Shown here piece by piece: positions 17,604-25,481 of a DNA stretch of 64,000 nucleotides. Where the stretch lies: NCBI GenBank assembly GCA_040112665.1, contig CP157796.1, positions 1,304,813 through 1,368,812 on the forward strand, written 5' to 3'. The notes beneath the pieces are model-generated. The model saw nothing but the letters and a program-made list of their open reading frames with translations, was not told the origin of the DNA and ran no database searches. Each line of letters starts with the position of its first letter. Position 1 is the first letter of the stretch. Source of the DNA: Oceanicaulis sp. Lineage in GTDB: Bacteria; Pseudomonadota; Alphaproteobacteria; Caulobacterales; Maricaulaceae. Position numbers and translations under genes: made by a program.

Positions 17604-17620
17604 TTATGTGTTACACATAA
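17604..17620. promoter_or_regulatory. palindromic operator of the antitoxin-antitoxin-PIN cassette
   Basis: TTATGTGT-T-ACACATAA, a perfect 8-bp inverted repeat with a 1-base centre, 14 bases before the first antitoxin ATG. It is AT-rich against a GC-rich background. Position and symmetry fit a binding site for a ribbon-helix-helix antitoxin dimer; binding itself is inference. Confidence 0.65.
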
Positions 17621-17642
17621 CCTGTGGGGCGCTGCGTATCAA

Positions 17643-17867
17643 TCAGCCTTTCGGCGGATACGGGTCTTTACCGTACGTATTCCGTTCGCGAATTTGGCCG
17701 TTCCGTCCATGAATGAACATCTCACTACCTTGCGATTGAGCACGGCCTTTGGCGGCTTCAATCGCTGCGGCTTGCGTTTCATGAACAGATCCGGCCCGCG
17801 TCGCCCCGGCGGACTTTACCGCCCAAGCGCCATTGTGCGGAACGACATGCTGGTCCTTCTTCGCCAT
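17643..17867 (-). CDS. DUF2188 domain protein
   Basis: A 74-residue protein covering one DUF2188 domain ('QHVVPHNGAWAVKSAGATRAGS', 'TQAAAIEAAKGRAQ', 'IHGRNGQIRERNTYGKDPYPPKG'). Function is unknown; members are small, soluble and often lie in mobile or stress-linked regions. A strong GAAGGAG SD precedes ATG 17867. Composition is less GC-rich than its neighbours. It lies between sucC and the TA cassette and so belongs to the insertion that separates sucC from sucD. Confidence 0.88.
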   Translation of the reverse strand: MAKKDQHVVPHNGAWAVKSAGATRAGSVHETQAAAIEAAKGRAQSQGSEMFIHGRNGQIRERNTYGKDPYPPKG

Positions 17868-17933
17868 GATGATCTCCTTCCGAATCGACGACCGAAAGCA
17901 GAATACCAGAACAAATTAAGAACGCCTAGTCGC

Positions 17934-19127
17934 CTACCCCTTCACCGCCTTGGTGATCTTCTGCGCGGCATCGTCGAGATCGTCGGCCGACGTGATGTCC
18001 AGACCGCTTTCGTTCAGGAGCGTCTTGCCCTGCTCGACATTCGTGCCTTCCAGGCGCACGACCAGCGGGACTTTCAGGCCGACTTCCTTCACCGCGGCGA
18101 TGACGCCCTCGGCGATGACGTCGCAGCGCATGATGCCGCCGAAGATGTTGACCAGGATGCCTTTGACGTTCGGGTCGGCGGTGATGATCTTGAAGGCCGC
18201 GGTGACCTTCTCCTTGCTGGCGCCGCCGCCCACATCGAGGAAGTTCGCCGGCTCCGCGCCGTAGAGCTTGATGATGTCCATCGTCGCCATGGCCAGGCCC
18301 GCGCCGTTGACCATGCAGCCGATATCGCCGTCGAGCGCGATATAGGCGAGGTCGTACTTGCTCGCCTCGATTTCTTTCTGGTCTTCCTCGGTGAGGTCGC
18401 GCAGCTCGCGGATGTCCTCGTGGCGGAACAGGGCGTTGCCGTCGAAGGACACTTTCGCATCCAGCACGCGCAGCCGGCCATTCTCCATGACGATCAGCGG
18501 GTTGATCTCCAGAAGGCTCATGTCCTTCTCGACGAACGCCTTGTAGAGCGTCGGCGCGAGGCTCTCCATGTCTTCGCGCGCGGCGTCTTTCAGCTCCAGC
18601 GCGTCGGCGAGCTTGGCCGCATCGGCCTCGGTAACGCCCGCCTCGGGGTCGATATTGACCGTGATGATCTTCTCAGGCGTCTCTTCGGCGACCTGCTCGA
18701 TGTCCATGCCGCCTTCGGTGGAGACCACGAAGGCGACCTGGCCGGTCTCGCGGTTCACCAGAAGCGAGCAGTAGAGCTCGGTGGCGATGTCCGCGCCGTC
18801 CTCGATGTAGAGCCGGTTGACCTGCTTGCCGGCCGGGCCGGTCTGGTGGGTCACCAGCGTGTTGCCGAGCATCTCGCGAACGTGTTTCTCGACGTCTTCC
18901 TTTGAGAAGGCGAGGCGCACGCCGCCCTTCGCGTCGGGGCCGAGCTCCTTGAACTTGCCCTTGCCGCGGCCGCCGGCGTGGATCTGCGATTTCACGACAT
19001 AGAGCGGGCCGGGCAGCTGGTCGGCGGCCTTCACCGCCTCTTCGACGGTGAAAACGGCCACGCCGTCCGCGACGGGCGCGCCGAAGGATTTCAGAAGGGC
19101 CTTGGCCTGATGCTCGTGAATGTTCAT
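17934..19127 (-). CDS. sucC: succinyl-CoA synthetase beta subunit
   Basis: Beta subunit (397 residues) with N-terminal ATP-grasp nucleotide-binding domain ('[16 protein letters not shown]', '[15 protein letters not shown]', 'LLEINPLIV') and C-terminal CoA-ligase domain ('[19 protein letters not shown]', '[10 protein letters not shown]', '[11 protein letters not shown]'). With SucD it forms the TCA-cycle enzyme that makes succinate and NTP. Full length. It is about 1.3 kb from sucD, with a DUF2188 gene and a TA cassette between. No gene lies close upstream on the same strand, so the promoter is probably in 19128-19258. Confidence 0.97.
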   Translation of the reverse strand: MNIHEHQAKALLKSFGAPVADGVAVFTVEEAVKAADQLPGPLYVVKSQIHAGGRGKGKFKELGPDAKGGVRLAFSKEDVEKHVREMLGNTLVTHQTGPAGKQVNRLYIEDGADIATELYCSLLVNRETGQVAFVVSTEGGMDIEQVAEETPEKIITVNIDPEAGVTEADAAKLADALELKDAAREDMESLAPTLYKAFVEKDMSLLEINPLIVMENGRLRVLDAKVSFDGNALFRHEDIRELRDLTEEDQKEIEASKYDLAYIALDGDIGCMVNGAGLAMATMDIIKLYGAEPANFLDVGGGASKEKVTAAFKIITADPNVKGILVNIFGGIMRCDVIAEGVIAAVKEVGLKVPLVVRLEGTNVEQGKTLLNESGLDITSADDLDDAAQKITKAVKG

Positions 19128-19258
19128 GGGCCGGGTGCTCTCGCAAATGGAAGGGCGAAACGAAACGCGGGCGCCGGACGGGCCGCGGGCGGGATTCGGG
19201 AGGCGTTATAACACCGGCGCGACCTCGCGCAACGCGGCTCGGCGCTCCGTCTTTGGTC

Positions 19259-19555
19259 TTAGCGCGCCCCGCCGGTGAAGCGGGCGCTCAGCGCCCCCGC
19301 CGCCCAGCCCAGACCGCCCGACAATCCCGCCGCCAGCGCGATCTGCACCCAGCCTGCGCGCGCCTCTCCGACCGCCGCGTCCGCGCCGCCCACGATGCCG
19401 AGCGCCAGAAGCTGCCCGGCCAGAACCGGCACGCCCGCGCCCAGAAGCGCCCATCCCATGAAGGACAGGAAGCCCAGCGCGCGCAGCCGCTCGCGCAGCT
19501 GTAGCGCGATCAGCGCGCCCGCCAGCGCAGGCAGGATGACGGCGATCGCGCTCAA
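19259..19555 (-). CDS. small membrane protein coupled to the MFS gene
   Basis: A 98-residue protein with about three hydrophobic segments. It has no ATG; a TTG at 19555 overlaps the TGA stop of the MFS gene (TTGA) and follows AGGGGAG a few bases upstream, so I take it as a translationally coupled start. Sequence: 'SAIAVILPALAGALIALQLR', then 'FMGWALLGAGVPVLAGQLLAL', then 'IALAAGLSGGLGWAAGAL'. The middle part resembles a small multi-helix protein of unknown role; it could be an accessory of the transporter. Moderate confidence because of the start codon. Confidence 0.55.
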   Translation of the reverse strand: MSAIAVILPALAGALIALQLRERLRALGFLSFMGWALLGAGVPVLAGQLLALGIVGGADAAVGEARAGWVQIALAAGLSGGLGWAAGALSARFTGGAR

Positions 19556-20829
19556 GCGCTCCCCTCGCCGCTGCGCGCCGGCACGTCCGGGGCCGGGTCG
19601 TCGAAGTCGGGGGACTCGATCTCCGCGAGCTCGCCTGACGTGGCGGACAGATAGACGAAGGGCTCGCGCTCGGCCTCGTTGACGGCCTTGCGGCGCTGGC
19701 GGCGGATGAACATCACCGCGCACAGAACCATCGAGAAGAACGCGCCGAAGAGAAACAGCCCGCGCGCGCCCAGCGGTCCGGAATAGGCGATCCCGGCCAG
19801 GATCGGTCCCACCACCGCGCCGGCGGCCCAGACCAGAAGCAGCCCGGACGCGATCGAGGGCAGCTCCTCGATCCGCGAGCGGTCCGCGGCGTGCGCGACC
19901 GCGACGCCGTAATAGGCCAGCGACGCCGCCCCCCACAGCCCGGCGAGCCCCGCCCCGGCCCACAGGCCCGGGGCCGGGATCACCGCAAGCACGATGGCGA
20001 ACAGGGCTGCGGCGGCGGCCAAAGCTGCGACCACCAGGCGCCGGTCGAACCGGTCGGACACCATGCCGGCGGGCAGCTGGGTCAGCATCGAGGCGGCGTA
20101 GATCACCGCGATCACCGTCGCCGCCGCACTGGCCGTCGGCCCGCCGGCGAGCCCTTCCGCCCAGATCGGCACGAAGGCGAGCAGGCCTGAATTCACGACG
20201 CCTGCAACGAACACCGCAGCAGCCGCAGACGGAGCGATGTCGAACAGGCGCAGCGGCGAGACGCTTTCAGTGCTCGGCGGGGAGGGCTGGCGGCGCAGGG
20301 TGAACACCACCGGCACCAGCGACAGCGACAGGAAGATGCCTGAAATGATGAAGCCGTCGGTCAGGTCGAAGGGCGGCAGGGCGACCAGGAACGGCCCGGC
20401 GATCAGCCCGGCCCGGCCGAGGATCTGATACACGCCGATCACCGCGCCGCGGCGTTCGGCCGGGGTGGCGTCGGCGATCCAGCTTTCAGAGACCGCGAAA
20501 ATACCCGCCGCGCAGACCCCGAAGCCGAAGCGCGCGATCGTCCAAAAGGTGAAGTCGCTGGCCAGCGCCAGCATCAGCGTCACCGCCGCCGCCCCGCCCG
20601 CATAGGCGGCGTAGGCGCGGATATGACCGATCGCGCGGATCACCCGCGGCGCGGTGAAGGCGCCGGCCATGAAGCCCGCCGCATAGGCGGCGATCACGCC
20701 GCCGATGGCGATCTCCGCCCAGCCTTGCGCGTTCATCGCCAGCGGCAGCGCCACGCCCAGCGCGCCGCCGGCGATCTGCAGAAAGATCGTCGCCGCCATG
20801 ACGGTCGCGACATTGCGGTAGACGAGCAT
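19552..20829 (-). CDS. MFS transporter
   Basis: A 425-residue major facilitator with about 12 helices. The C-terminal cytoplasmic tail of about 50 residues is charged ('RRQRRKAVNEAEREPF'). Short loop motifs such as 'WIADATPAERRGAVIGVYQ' place it near the YcaD-like drug/sugar efflux subfamily, but the substrate is unknown. ATG 20829 begins at 'MLVYRNVATVMAATIF'; the 24 extra residues of the longer frame are Pro/Arg-rich and unlikely. Its stop overlaps the small TTG-started membrane gene. Confidence 0.85.
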   Translation of the reverse strand: MLVYRNVATVMAATIFLQIAGGALGVALPLAMNAQGWAEIAIGGVIAAYAAGFMAGAFTAPRVIRAIGHIRAYAAYAGGAAAVTLMLALASDFTFWTIARFGFGVCAAGIFAVSESWIADATPAERRGAVIGVYQILGRAGLIAGPFLVALPPFDLTDGFIISGIFLSLSLVPVVFTLRRQPSPPSTESVSPLRLFDIAPSAAAAVFVAGVVNSGLLAFVPIWAEGLAGGPTASAAATVIAVIYAASMLTQLPAGMVSDRFDRRLVVAALAAAAALFAIVLAVIPAPGLWAGAGLAGLWGAASLAYYGVAVAHAADRSRIEELPSIASGLLLVWAAGAVVGPILAGIAYSGPLGARGLFLFGAFFSMVLCAVMFIRRQRRKAVNEAEREPFVYLSATSGELAEIESPDFDDPAPDVPARSGEGSA

Positions 20830-20926
20830 GGGCGGGTCCGTTCGGGGGCCGGGGAAGGGAGGGTTCGGCGCTACAAAGCCACGCGCCGCGCGCGGGTTCA
20901 AGCGCGCCCGCTCATATCCGCCGCAA

Positions 20927-21448
20927 TCAGCCGATCCGCGCGAGCCGGGCGAGGATCCAGTCGATCGAGACCGGCCCGGCGCCGCGCAGCGCCAGGTATC
21001 CCCCGATCGCAGCGTAGGCCAGCGTCGAGGGCCAGGCCTCGGGCAGCACGAACATGACGTGCCAGACCGCGCCCGTCACCACCAGAAGTCCTGAGATCCG
21101 CGTCAGGAACCCCGCTGCGAGCGACAGCGAGAGCACCACCGCACTCGCCAGAAGCACGAAGGCGGCGAACCCCGGATCGACGCCGCCGAGCGTCCAGACC
21201 GACGCCGCCTCTCTGAGCCCCGGGGCGGGATCGAGCCAGTCCTGCAGGGACAACCGGTCCGGCGGGCTCGCCGTGTTGGCGTAGGCCCAGCCCAGGAACT
21301 GCACGATCAGGGCGAACCGCATGGCCAGACCCACGACGAGATCGATCGGGGTCTCGCCCGGCCGGGGCGGCGGCGGGCAGGCCGCGCCGTCGGCGAAATG
21401 CGCGCCAGCGTCGCCCTCAGTGTCGCGGTCGGTGCGGAAATTCATCAT
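20927..21448 (-). CDS. DoxX-like membrane protein
   Basis: A 173-residue membrane protein, with about 35 polar N-terminal residues followed by four helices. The layout ('LVVGLAMRFALIVQFLGWAY', then 'GFLTRISGLLVVTGAVWHVMF' and a final 'AAIGGYLALRGAGPVSIDWIL') resembles the DoxX/DUF417 group of small redox- or quinone-linked membrane proteins. Two adjacent ATGs (21448 and 21445) follow a G-rich SD. No functional partner is visible nearby. Confidence 0.6.
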   Translation of the reverse strand: MMNFRTDRDTEGDAGAHFADGAACPPPPRPGETPIDLVVGLAMRFALIVQFLGWAYANTASPPDRLSLQDWLDPAPGLREAASVWTLGGVDPGFAAFVLLASAVVLSLSLAAGFLTRISGLLVVTGAVWHVMFVLPEAWPSTLAYAAIGGYLALRGAGPVSIDWILARLARIG

Positions 21449-21504
21449 CGCGGCCCCCCTCAGAGCCGCGACGATAAAAGCGCTCCCTCGCAGGCGCGCG
21501 CAAG

Positions 21505-21541
21505 TCCGCCCGGCGTTCGCTCAGCGCGGCCGCCGGGCGGA
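21505..21541. repeat. long GC inverted repeat downstream of the PhoD-like gene
   Basis: TCCGCCCGGCG (21505-21515) and CGCCGGGCGGA (21531-21541), perfect 11-bp arms with a 15-base loop, in the gap between the PhoD-like stop and the DoxX-like start. No T-run follows, so it may be a factor-assisted terminator or a REP-type element. Confidence 0.4.
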
Positions 21542-21561
21542 GTCGCATCTATGTCACGGCG

Positions 21562-22776
21562 CTAGCGTGCGCCGATGGCGGCGAGGTTCACCCGCTGGTC
21601 GCGCACGACTTCGCCGGCTTCGTCCTTGATCTGAAGAGCGAGTTCGCCGCCTTCCCAGTCGATGCCGATGACGCCGTAATTGACCGGCGCGTACATCGCT
21701 CCGATCCGGTGCGGACCAGGCTCGTTGTTCTCGTCGCGGAAGCTCATGTTCAGAGACGACGAGGTGATCTCGTAGAGCGGATAGGGCGCGACGTCCTCGC
21801 GCACATAGAGGCCCGAGGAGTGACGGTCGCCGGAGACGAGCACCACGCCGTTCGCGCCGGTCTGCCCGATCATGTCGTAAAGCCGCTGACGCTCGAGCGG
21901 CATGGTGCGCCAGGCTTCCCAGCCGTGCCCGTCGGCGTGCACCTGGATGGAGCTGACCAGAAGCCGCAGATCGGCGGGAACCTGAAGCTGCTCCTCGAGC
22001 CAGGCCCACTGGGTCTCGCCCAGCATGGACTGTTCGGGATCGGCGCTGGGCAGGTAGCGCTCCTTGCCCACAGCGCCGCGCTCGTCGGTCGGGGTGAGGC
22101 CGGTGCGGAAATACCGGGTGTCCAGAAGGATGATCTGAACGCGCCGGCCTTCGGGCCCGAACACATGGGACTCATAGATGCCCGGCCGGTCGCGGCGGAC
22201 GTCGTCGGCCGGCGCGCGCCAGAAATCGAGGAACAGGGTCTGCGCGAAGCCCTTGAAGGGGAAGTCCGCGCCCATGTCGTTCATGCCGTAATCATGGTCG
22301 TCCCAGGTCGCCAGCATGGGGAAGGCGGCGCGCAGGACCTGAAACTCGGGCCGGTCGGCGAGCTGGTGATAGGCCTCGCGCAGCTCGGGCAGGGTGGCGT
22401 CGTAGAGCCGGGCGTCGCCGTACACGTTGTCGCCGATATACATGAAGAGGTCGTGGTCCTCCGCCGCGATGGTCTGAAGGATCGGGATCTCCCGCTCGGC
22501 GGTGTTGCACGAGCCGAACGCGATCGAGGTCAGCACCGCGTCCAGACCCGGGAGCGGCGGGCCGGCCGGCGCGACGGGCGGGTCGTATTCCAGCTGGGCG
22601 TAGAACGGCGCGAGCGCCTCGACCGGGGTGGAGGGGGCTTCGTAGAGCCCCGCGTCGGCGAGGGTCTCGCTGTCGGGCCGCGGCAGATCGAGGCCTGCGG
22701 GCTGCTCGGCGACAGGTTCGGCGCAGGCGGCCAGGGCGAACACCCCGGCGGCGGCGAGAAGAGCGGTGCGGATCAT
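21562..22776 (-). CDS. PhoD-like alkaline phosphatase lipoprotein
   Basis: Metallophosphatase of the PhoD/alkaline phosphatase D family (404 residues). Signal peptide with lipobox 'ALAAC' (Cys18) implies a lipid-anchored periplasmic protein. Metal-site motifs are visible: 'SIAFGSCNTAEREIP', 'YIGDNVYGDAR', 'TWDDHDYGMNDMG' and 'LVSGDRHSSGLY'. The expected role is phosphodiester or phosphomonoester cleavage with Ca/Fe, often under phosphate limitation. No obvious pho box was identified upstream. Confidence 0.88.
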   Translation of the reverse strand: MIRTALLAAAGVFALAACAEPVAEQPAGLDLPRPDSETLADAGLYEAPSTPVEALAPFYAQLEYDPPVAPAGPPLPGLDAVLTSIAFGSCNTAEREIPILQTIAAEDHDLFMYIGDNVYGDARLYDATLPELREAYHQLADRPEFQVLRAAFPMLATWDDHDYGMNDMGADFPFKGFAQTLFLDFWRAPADDVRRDRPGIYESHVFGPEGRRVQIILLDTRYFRTGLTPTDERGAVGKERYLPSADPEQSMLGETQWAWLEEQLQVPADLRLLVSSIQVHADGHGWEAWRTMPLERQRLYDMIGQTGANGVVLVSGDRHSSGLYVREDVAPYPLYEITSSSLNMSFRDENNEPGPHRIGAMYAPVNYGVIGIDWEGGELALQIKDEAGEVVRDQRVNLAAIGAR

Positions 22777-22889
22777 GATGCAGTCTCCGTTCGCGCGCCC
22801 CCGCGCGCTGTATCAGCGACGGGTTTACCCCGATCGGGCGACAAATCAATGATCCCGCCCCGTGCGGGACGCTGCGCCGCCGGGCCGCC

Positions 22890-23282
22890 TCAGCTGAAAA
22901 ACACCGCATGGCCGAGCCGTCCCGGCGTGAGCGTCAGAAGGCCGGGGATGGTCAGCGCGGCGAAAAACAGCACCAGCGCGCTCGTCCGGTGCTTGGCGGT
23001 GAGCCCCCGGCGCGCGCGCACCGCCAGCTCTATCGTGCCGAACAGGGTGATCGGCACCAGGATATGGATCCAGCTGAAAGCGCCGTCATTGATCTGGCGG
23101 ATGAAGATCGCGCTTATGGCCGTGAACACCATCAGCCCGACCCAGAGATAGCCGAACGTTCGGTGGGGGATCGTCCCCTTGGGCGCGGTGAACTGCACCG
23201 CCCCCAGGCCCAGCGCGCCGATCGCGGCAAGCGCATGGGCCTGCACGATGACGGGCGCGGCGAGGAAGGCTTCGATATTCAT
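22890..23282 (-). CDS. DUF2306-like membrane protein (copy A)
   Basis: A 130-residue membrane protein with four helices, 'VQAHALAAIGALGLGAVQF', 'TFGYLWVGLMVFTAISAIFI', 'WIHILVPITLFGTIELAVRA' and 'SALVLFFAALTIPGLLTL'. His residues at helix ends ('HRTFGY', 'WIHIL') recall the DUF2306 family, whose function is unknown but which is suspected to bind haem or metal. Its ATG overlaps the stop of the DUF2141 gene (ATGA), so the two are one operon divergent from the LytTR gene at 23936. A related gene at 24661-25308 lies in the same relation to a second LytTR gene. Confidence 0.75.
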   Translation of the reverse strand: MNIEAFLAAPVIVQAHALAAIGALGLGAVQFTAPKGTIPHRTFGYLWVGLMVFTAISAIFIRQINDGAFSWIHILVPITLFGTIELAVRARRGLTAKHRTSALVLFFAALTIPGLLTLTPGRLGHAVFFS

Positions 23283-23767
23283 CGGCCCGGCCCCACCAGT
23301 TCGACGGTGACCGTCTGATCGCCCTGATGGTCGAACGCGGCTTCCTCCCAACGCGCCCGGCGCATGCGCGGCGACAGGTTGGAAAACCCGAACCGCTCGG
23401 AGGGCATGCCCAGGAAGTTGCGGTCGAAGTCATTGTTCGCATTGGCGTCGTGAAACGTGATCACGGCGTACCGGCCCGGCGCGAGCCCGTCGAACGCCGC
23501 AGTCACCCCGGCCGGATCGGCCGGCGTCATCGTCTGTGCGATTTCGTCGCCCGCCGCATAGGACGCCTCGTCGGCGTAGACGCCGATCCAGACCTGACCT
23601 TCGTGGCTGGCGACGCCGGTTACGCGCACCCGCAGTTCCGATTGCAGCGCCGTCTCGGTGCGCTCGGTCAGCAAGGCGGCGGCGTGGATCGCAGGCGCAG
23701 GGGTGAAGGCGATGACGCCGGCGGCGGCGAGGCCCGCCGCGAGCGCGGATTTCAGTACGACGTGCAT
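23279..23767 (-). CDS. DUF2141 domain secreted protein
   Basis: A 162-residue exported protein with signal peptide (about 1-29, 'IHAA' end) and one DUF2141 beta-sandwich domain: 'RVRVTGVASHEGQVWIGVY', 'LAPGRYAVITFHDANANNDFD' and 'FLGMPSERFGFSNLSP'. The Asn/Asp-rich loop may bind calcium. Function is unknown. It is the first gene of the unit that includes DUF2306 copy A and is divergent from LytTR gene A, so it is a candidate target of that regulator (inference). Confidence 0.85.
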   Translation of the reverse strand: MHVVLKSALAAGLAAAGVIAFTPAPAIHAAALLTERTETALQSELRVRVTGVASHEGQVWIGVYADEASYAAGDEIAQTMTPADPAGVTAAFDGLAPGRYAVITFHDANANNDFDRNFLGMPSERFGFSNLSPRMRRARWEEAAFDHQGDQTVTVELVGPGR

Positions 23768-23895
23768 GACGGTCTCCTTATGCGTCAGCCGGAGGTGATC
23801 GCCGGCGGCGGAAATCTTGATGACGGCGGCCTGGCGGGCGAAAAAGCGACGGTTCGCGGATCGACCGGAGTTTCACGTGAACGGGCGGGGCGCGT

Positions 23896-23916
23896 CCGTT
23901 CGCGCTTCGCGAACGG
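23896..23916. promoter_or_regulatory. palindrome upstream of LytTR gene A (shared with gene B)
   Basis: CCGTTCGCG-CTT-CGCGAACGG, a perfect 9-3-9 inverted repeat ending 19 bases before the ATG of LytTR gene A. The region upstream of LytTR gene B contains the same arrangement at 25417-25437 with one mismatch, which suggests a shared regulator-binding site. Confidence 0.55.
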
Positions 23917-23935
23917 AAGGCGGGGAGGACGAGCC

Positions 23936-24694
23936 ATGGCCGGGCGGACGATCATGCAGCACGCACGCGGTGCGATGCGCTCGGCCGCCCTGGTCGTCGG
24001 GGTCGGCACGTTCCTGGCTCTGATCGGGCCGTTCGGCACCCATCAGATCGGATGGCCGCAGGTCTGGCTCTACTGGGTCGCGCTGATCGGCTTCGGCGCC
24101 CTGTTCGGCCATGGCGCAGGCGAGCTGCTGCCGCGCCTGTTTCCGAAACTGCCCGAGTGGGCGGTCTACGTGCTCGCCGCCGCGTTTCTGTCAGTCCCCG
24201 TGTCGGTGGCGGTCGTCGGGCTGGAAGGCGCGTTCGGCGGCGGGTTCGATCCGACCGAGCTGTTGCGAACCTACCCCCCGGTCTTCGTCATCTCCGGTTT
24301 CGTCGCTGCGGTGATCTACGCCGTCACCAAGCTGTCCGAACGGCGAGAGGCGGCGGATCGGGACGCGCCTTTGCGTCCCGCCCGCGCGCTGACCGACAAG
24401 CTGCCGCACCGGCTGAGGACCGCACCGATCCTGTCGCTGACCAGCGAGGATCATTATCTGCGCGTGCGCACCGACCTGGGCGAAGCGCTGATCCTGATGC
24501 GCCTGTCGGACGCGGTCGCGGCTATGGAGGGCGTGGACGGCGCGCAGACCCACCGCTCCTGGTGGGTGGCGCGCGAGGCCGTCACCGACGCGCGCAAGGG
24601 CGACGGCCGGGGGACGCTGATCCTGAAAGACGGCGCCGAAGCGCCGGTCAGCCGCACCTACTATCCCGCGCTGCGCGAGGCGGGCTGGTTCTGA
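23936..24694 (+). CDS. membrane-bound LytTR transcriptional regulator (copy A)
   Basis: A 252-residue regulator with four N-terminal membrane helices (about 17-33, 45-62, 76-98 and 114-132), a basic linker, and a LytTR DNA-binding domain (about 155-252: 'ILSLTSEDHYLRVRTDLGEALILMR', 'HRSWWVA', 'PVSRTYYPALREAGWF'). It has no receiver domain, so the membrane part is the likely sensor. ATG 23936 is fixed by GGGGAGG just upstream. Copy B (25482-26297) has the same layout, including 'GPF(G/D)T' after helix 1. Each copy lies divergent to a DUF2306 unit. Its 3' end overlaps the convergent DUF2306 copy B by 34 bases. Confidence 0.88.
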   Translation: MAGRTIMQHARGAMRSAALVVGVGTFLALIGPFGTHQIGWPQVWLYWVALIGFGALFGHGAGELLPRLFPKLPEWAVYVLAAAFLSVPVSVAVVGLEGAFGGGFDPTELLRTYPPVFVISGFVAAVIYAVTKLSERREAADRDAPLRPARALTDKLPHRLRTAPILSLTSEDHYLRVRTDLGEALILMRLSDAVAAMEGVDGAQTHRSWWVAREAVTDARKGDGRGTLILKDGAEAPVSRTYYPALREAGWF

Positions 24695-25308
24695 CCGAGC
24701 CGCCCGGTGGCCGCGATCCACAGCTCGGCCAGCACGAGATTGGGGACCCAGCACAGGAAGGCGATCGCCGGATAGGCGGTCTCGAACGGTAGATCCATCA
24801 TCGCGCTGGCAGGCAGTTGAAGGCGCAGCGTCACGGCGGCCAGCGTCAGGGCGTAGCTTCGGATCATCCAGCGGCGATGCTCGGCGAAGCGCCCGGCCAG
24901 CGCGAGGGCCAGTCCCCGGCCGGTCGTGAGGAGCCAGGCGATCGCGAGCCCGCCGAAACCCGCCGCCGCAACCGGTCCGCTGGTCGTACCGACAGCCAGG
25001 GCGAGCCCTGAAACGCCGCCCGCAAGGCAGGCCGTCACATACGTCACGCCGACGGCGCGATGCAGCCAGGGCAGGGACCGCCGCAGCCGGGGCAGGAACT
25101 GCACCGGCCCGATGGCAAGCGCGAGCGCGGCGAAGCCGGCATGGATCGGCAGGAACGGGTCTGCGAACCGGTTCGCGACGACTTCCGGCGGCGCCGCAGG
25201 CGGATCGGCCATGAGATAGCGCAGCGAGACGGCCGCCACGGCGAAGGCGAAGACCGCGAGGACGCCGAGACCGATCCGGCTCGGCCAGCTGAGTGTGGGG
25301 ACTGCCAT
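24661..25308 (-). CDS. DUF2306 membrane protein (copy B)
   Basis: A 215-residue DUF2306-family membrane protein with six to seven helices. Family marks are 'FADPFLPIHAGFAALALAIGPVQFLPRLR', 'WLHRAVGVTYVTACLAGG' and 'FAEHRRWMIRSYALTLAAVTLRL', with conserved His and Arg at helix ends. Function is unknown. ATG 25308 has a short GGAG SD; the longer frame to 25440 is a basic low-complexity extension and unlikely. It is divergent from LytTR gene B, with 173 bases between, which contain the palindrome 25417-25437. Confidence 0.82.
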   Translation of the reverse strand: MAVPTLSWPSRIGLGVLAVFAFAVAAVSLRYLMADPPAAPPEVVANRFADPFLPIHAGFAALALAIGPVQFLPRLRRSLPWLHRAVGVTYVTACLAGGVSGLALAVGTTSGPVAAAGFGGLAIAWLLTTGRGLALALAGRFAEHRRWMIRSYALTLAAVTLRLQLPASAMMDLPFETAYPAIAFLCWVPNLVLAELWIAATGRLGQNQPASRSAG

Positions 25309-25416
25309 GAGGGTCGCTCCGTCTTTGTCGTGACAGATCGATCGCGCCGATCGCGGCGTGCGCCCAGACCCGCCTTCGCCAGCGGCGCCGCGCCTTCGTG
25401 AGCGTCCTGCCGAGCG

Positions 25417-25437
25417 ACGTTCGCGACGCGCGAGCGT
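25417..25437. promoter_or_regulatory. palindrome upstream of LytTR gene B (matches the copy-A site)
   Basis: ACGTTCGCG-ACG-CGCGAGCGT, 9-3-9 inverted repeat with one arm mismatch, 44 bases before the LytTR gene B start and in the divergent gap to DUF2306 copy B. Core CGTTCGCG-N3-CGCGA(A/G)CG equals that of the site at 23896-23916. Confidence 0.5.
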
Positions 25438-25481
25438 CACGGGTTTGACCGGCGGGCCAGGGTCGGGAATAGACTCGTCTC

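Noticed and set aside
19128..19258. Riboswitch or leader upstream of sucC
   Set aside because: No recognisable riboswitch core; only GC-rich sequence.
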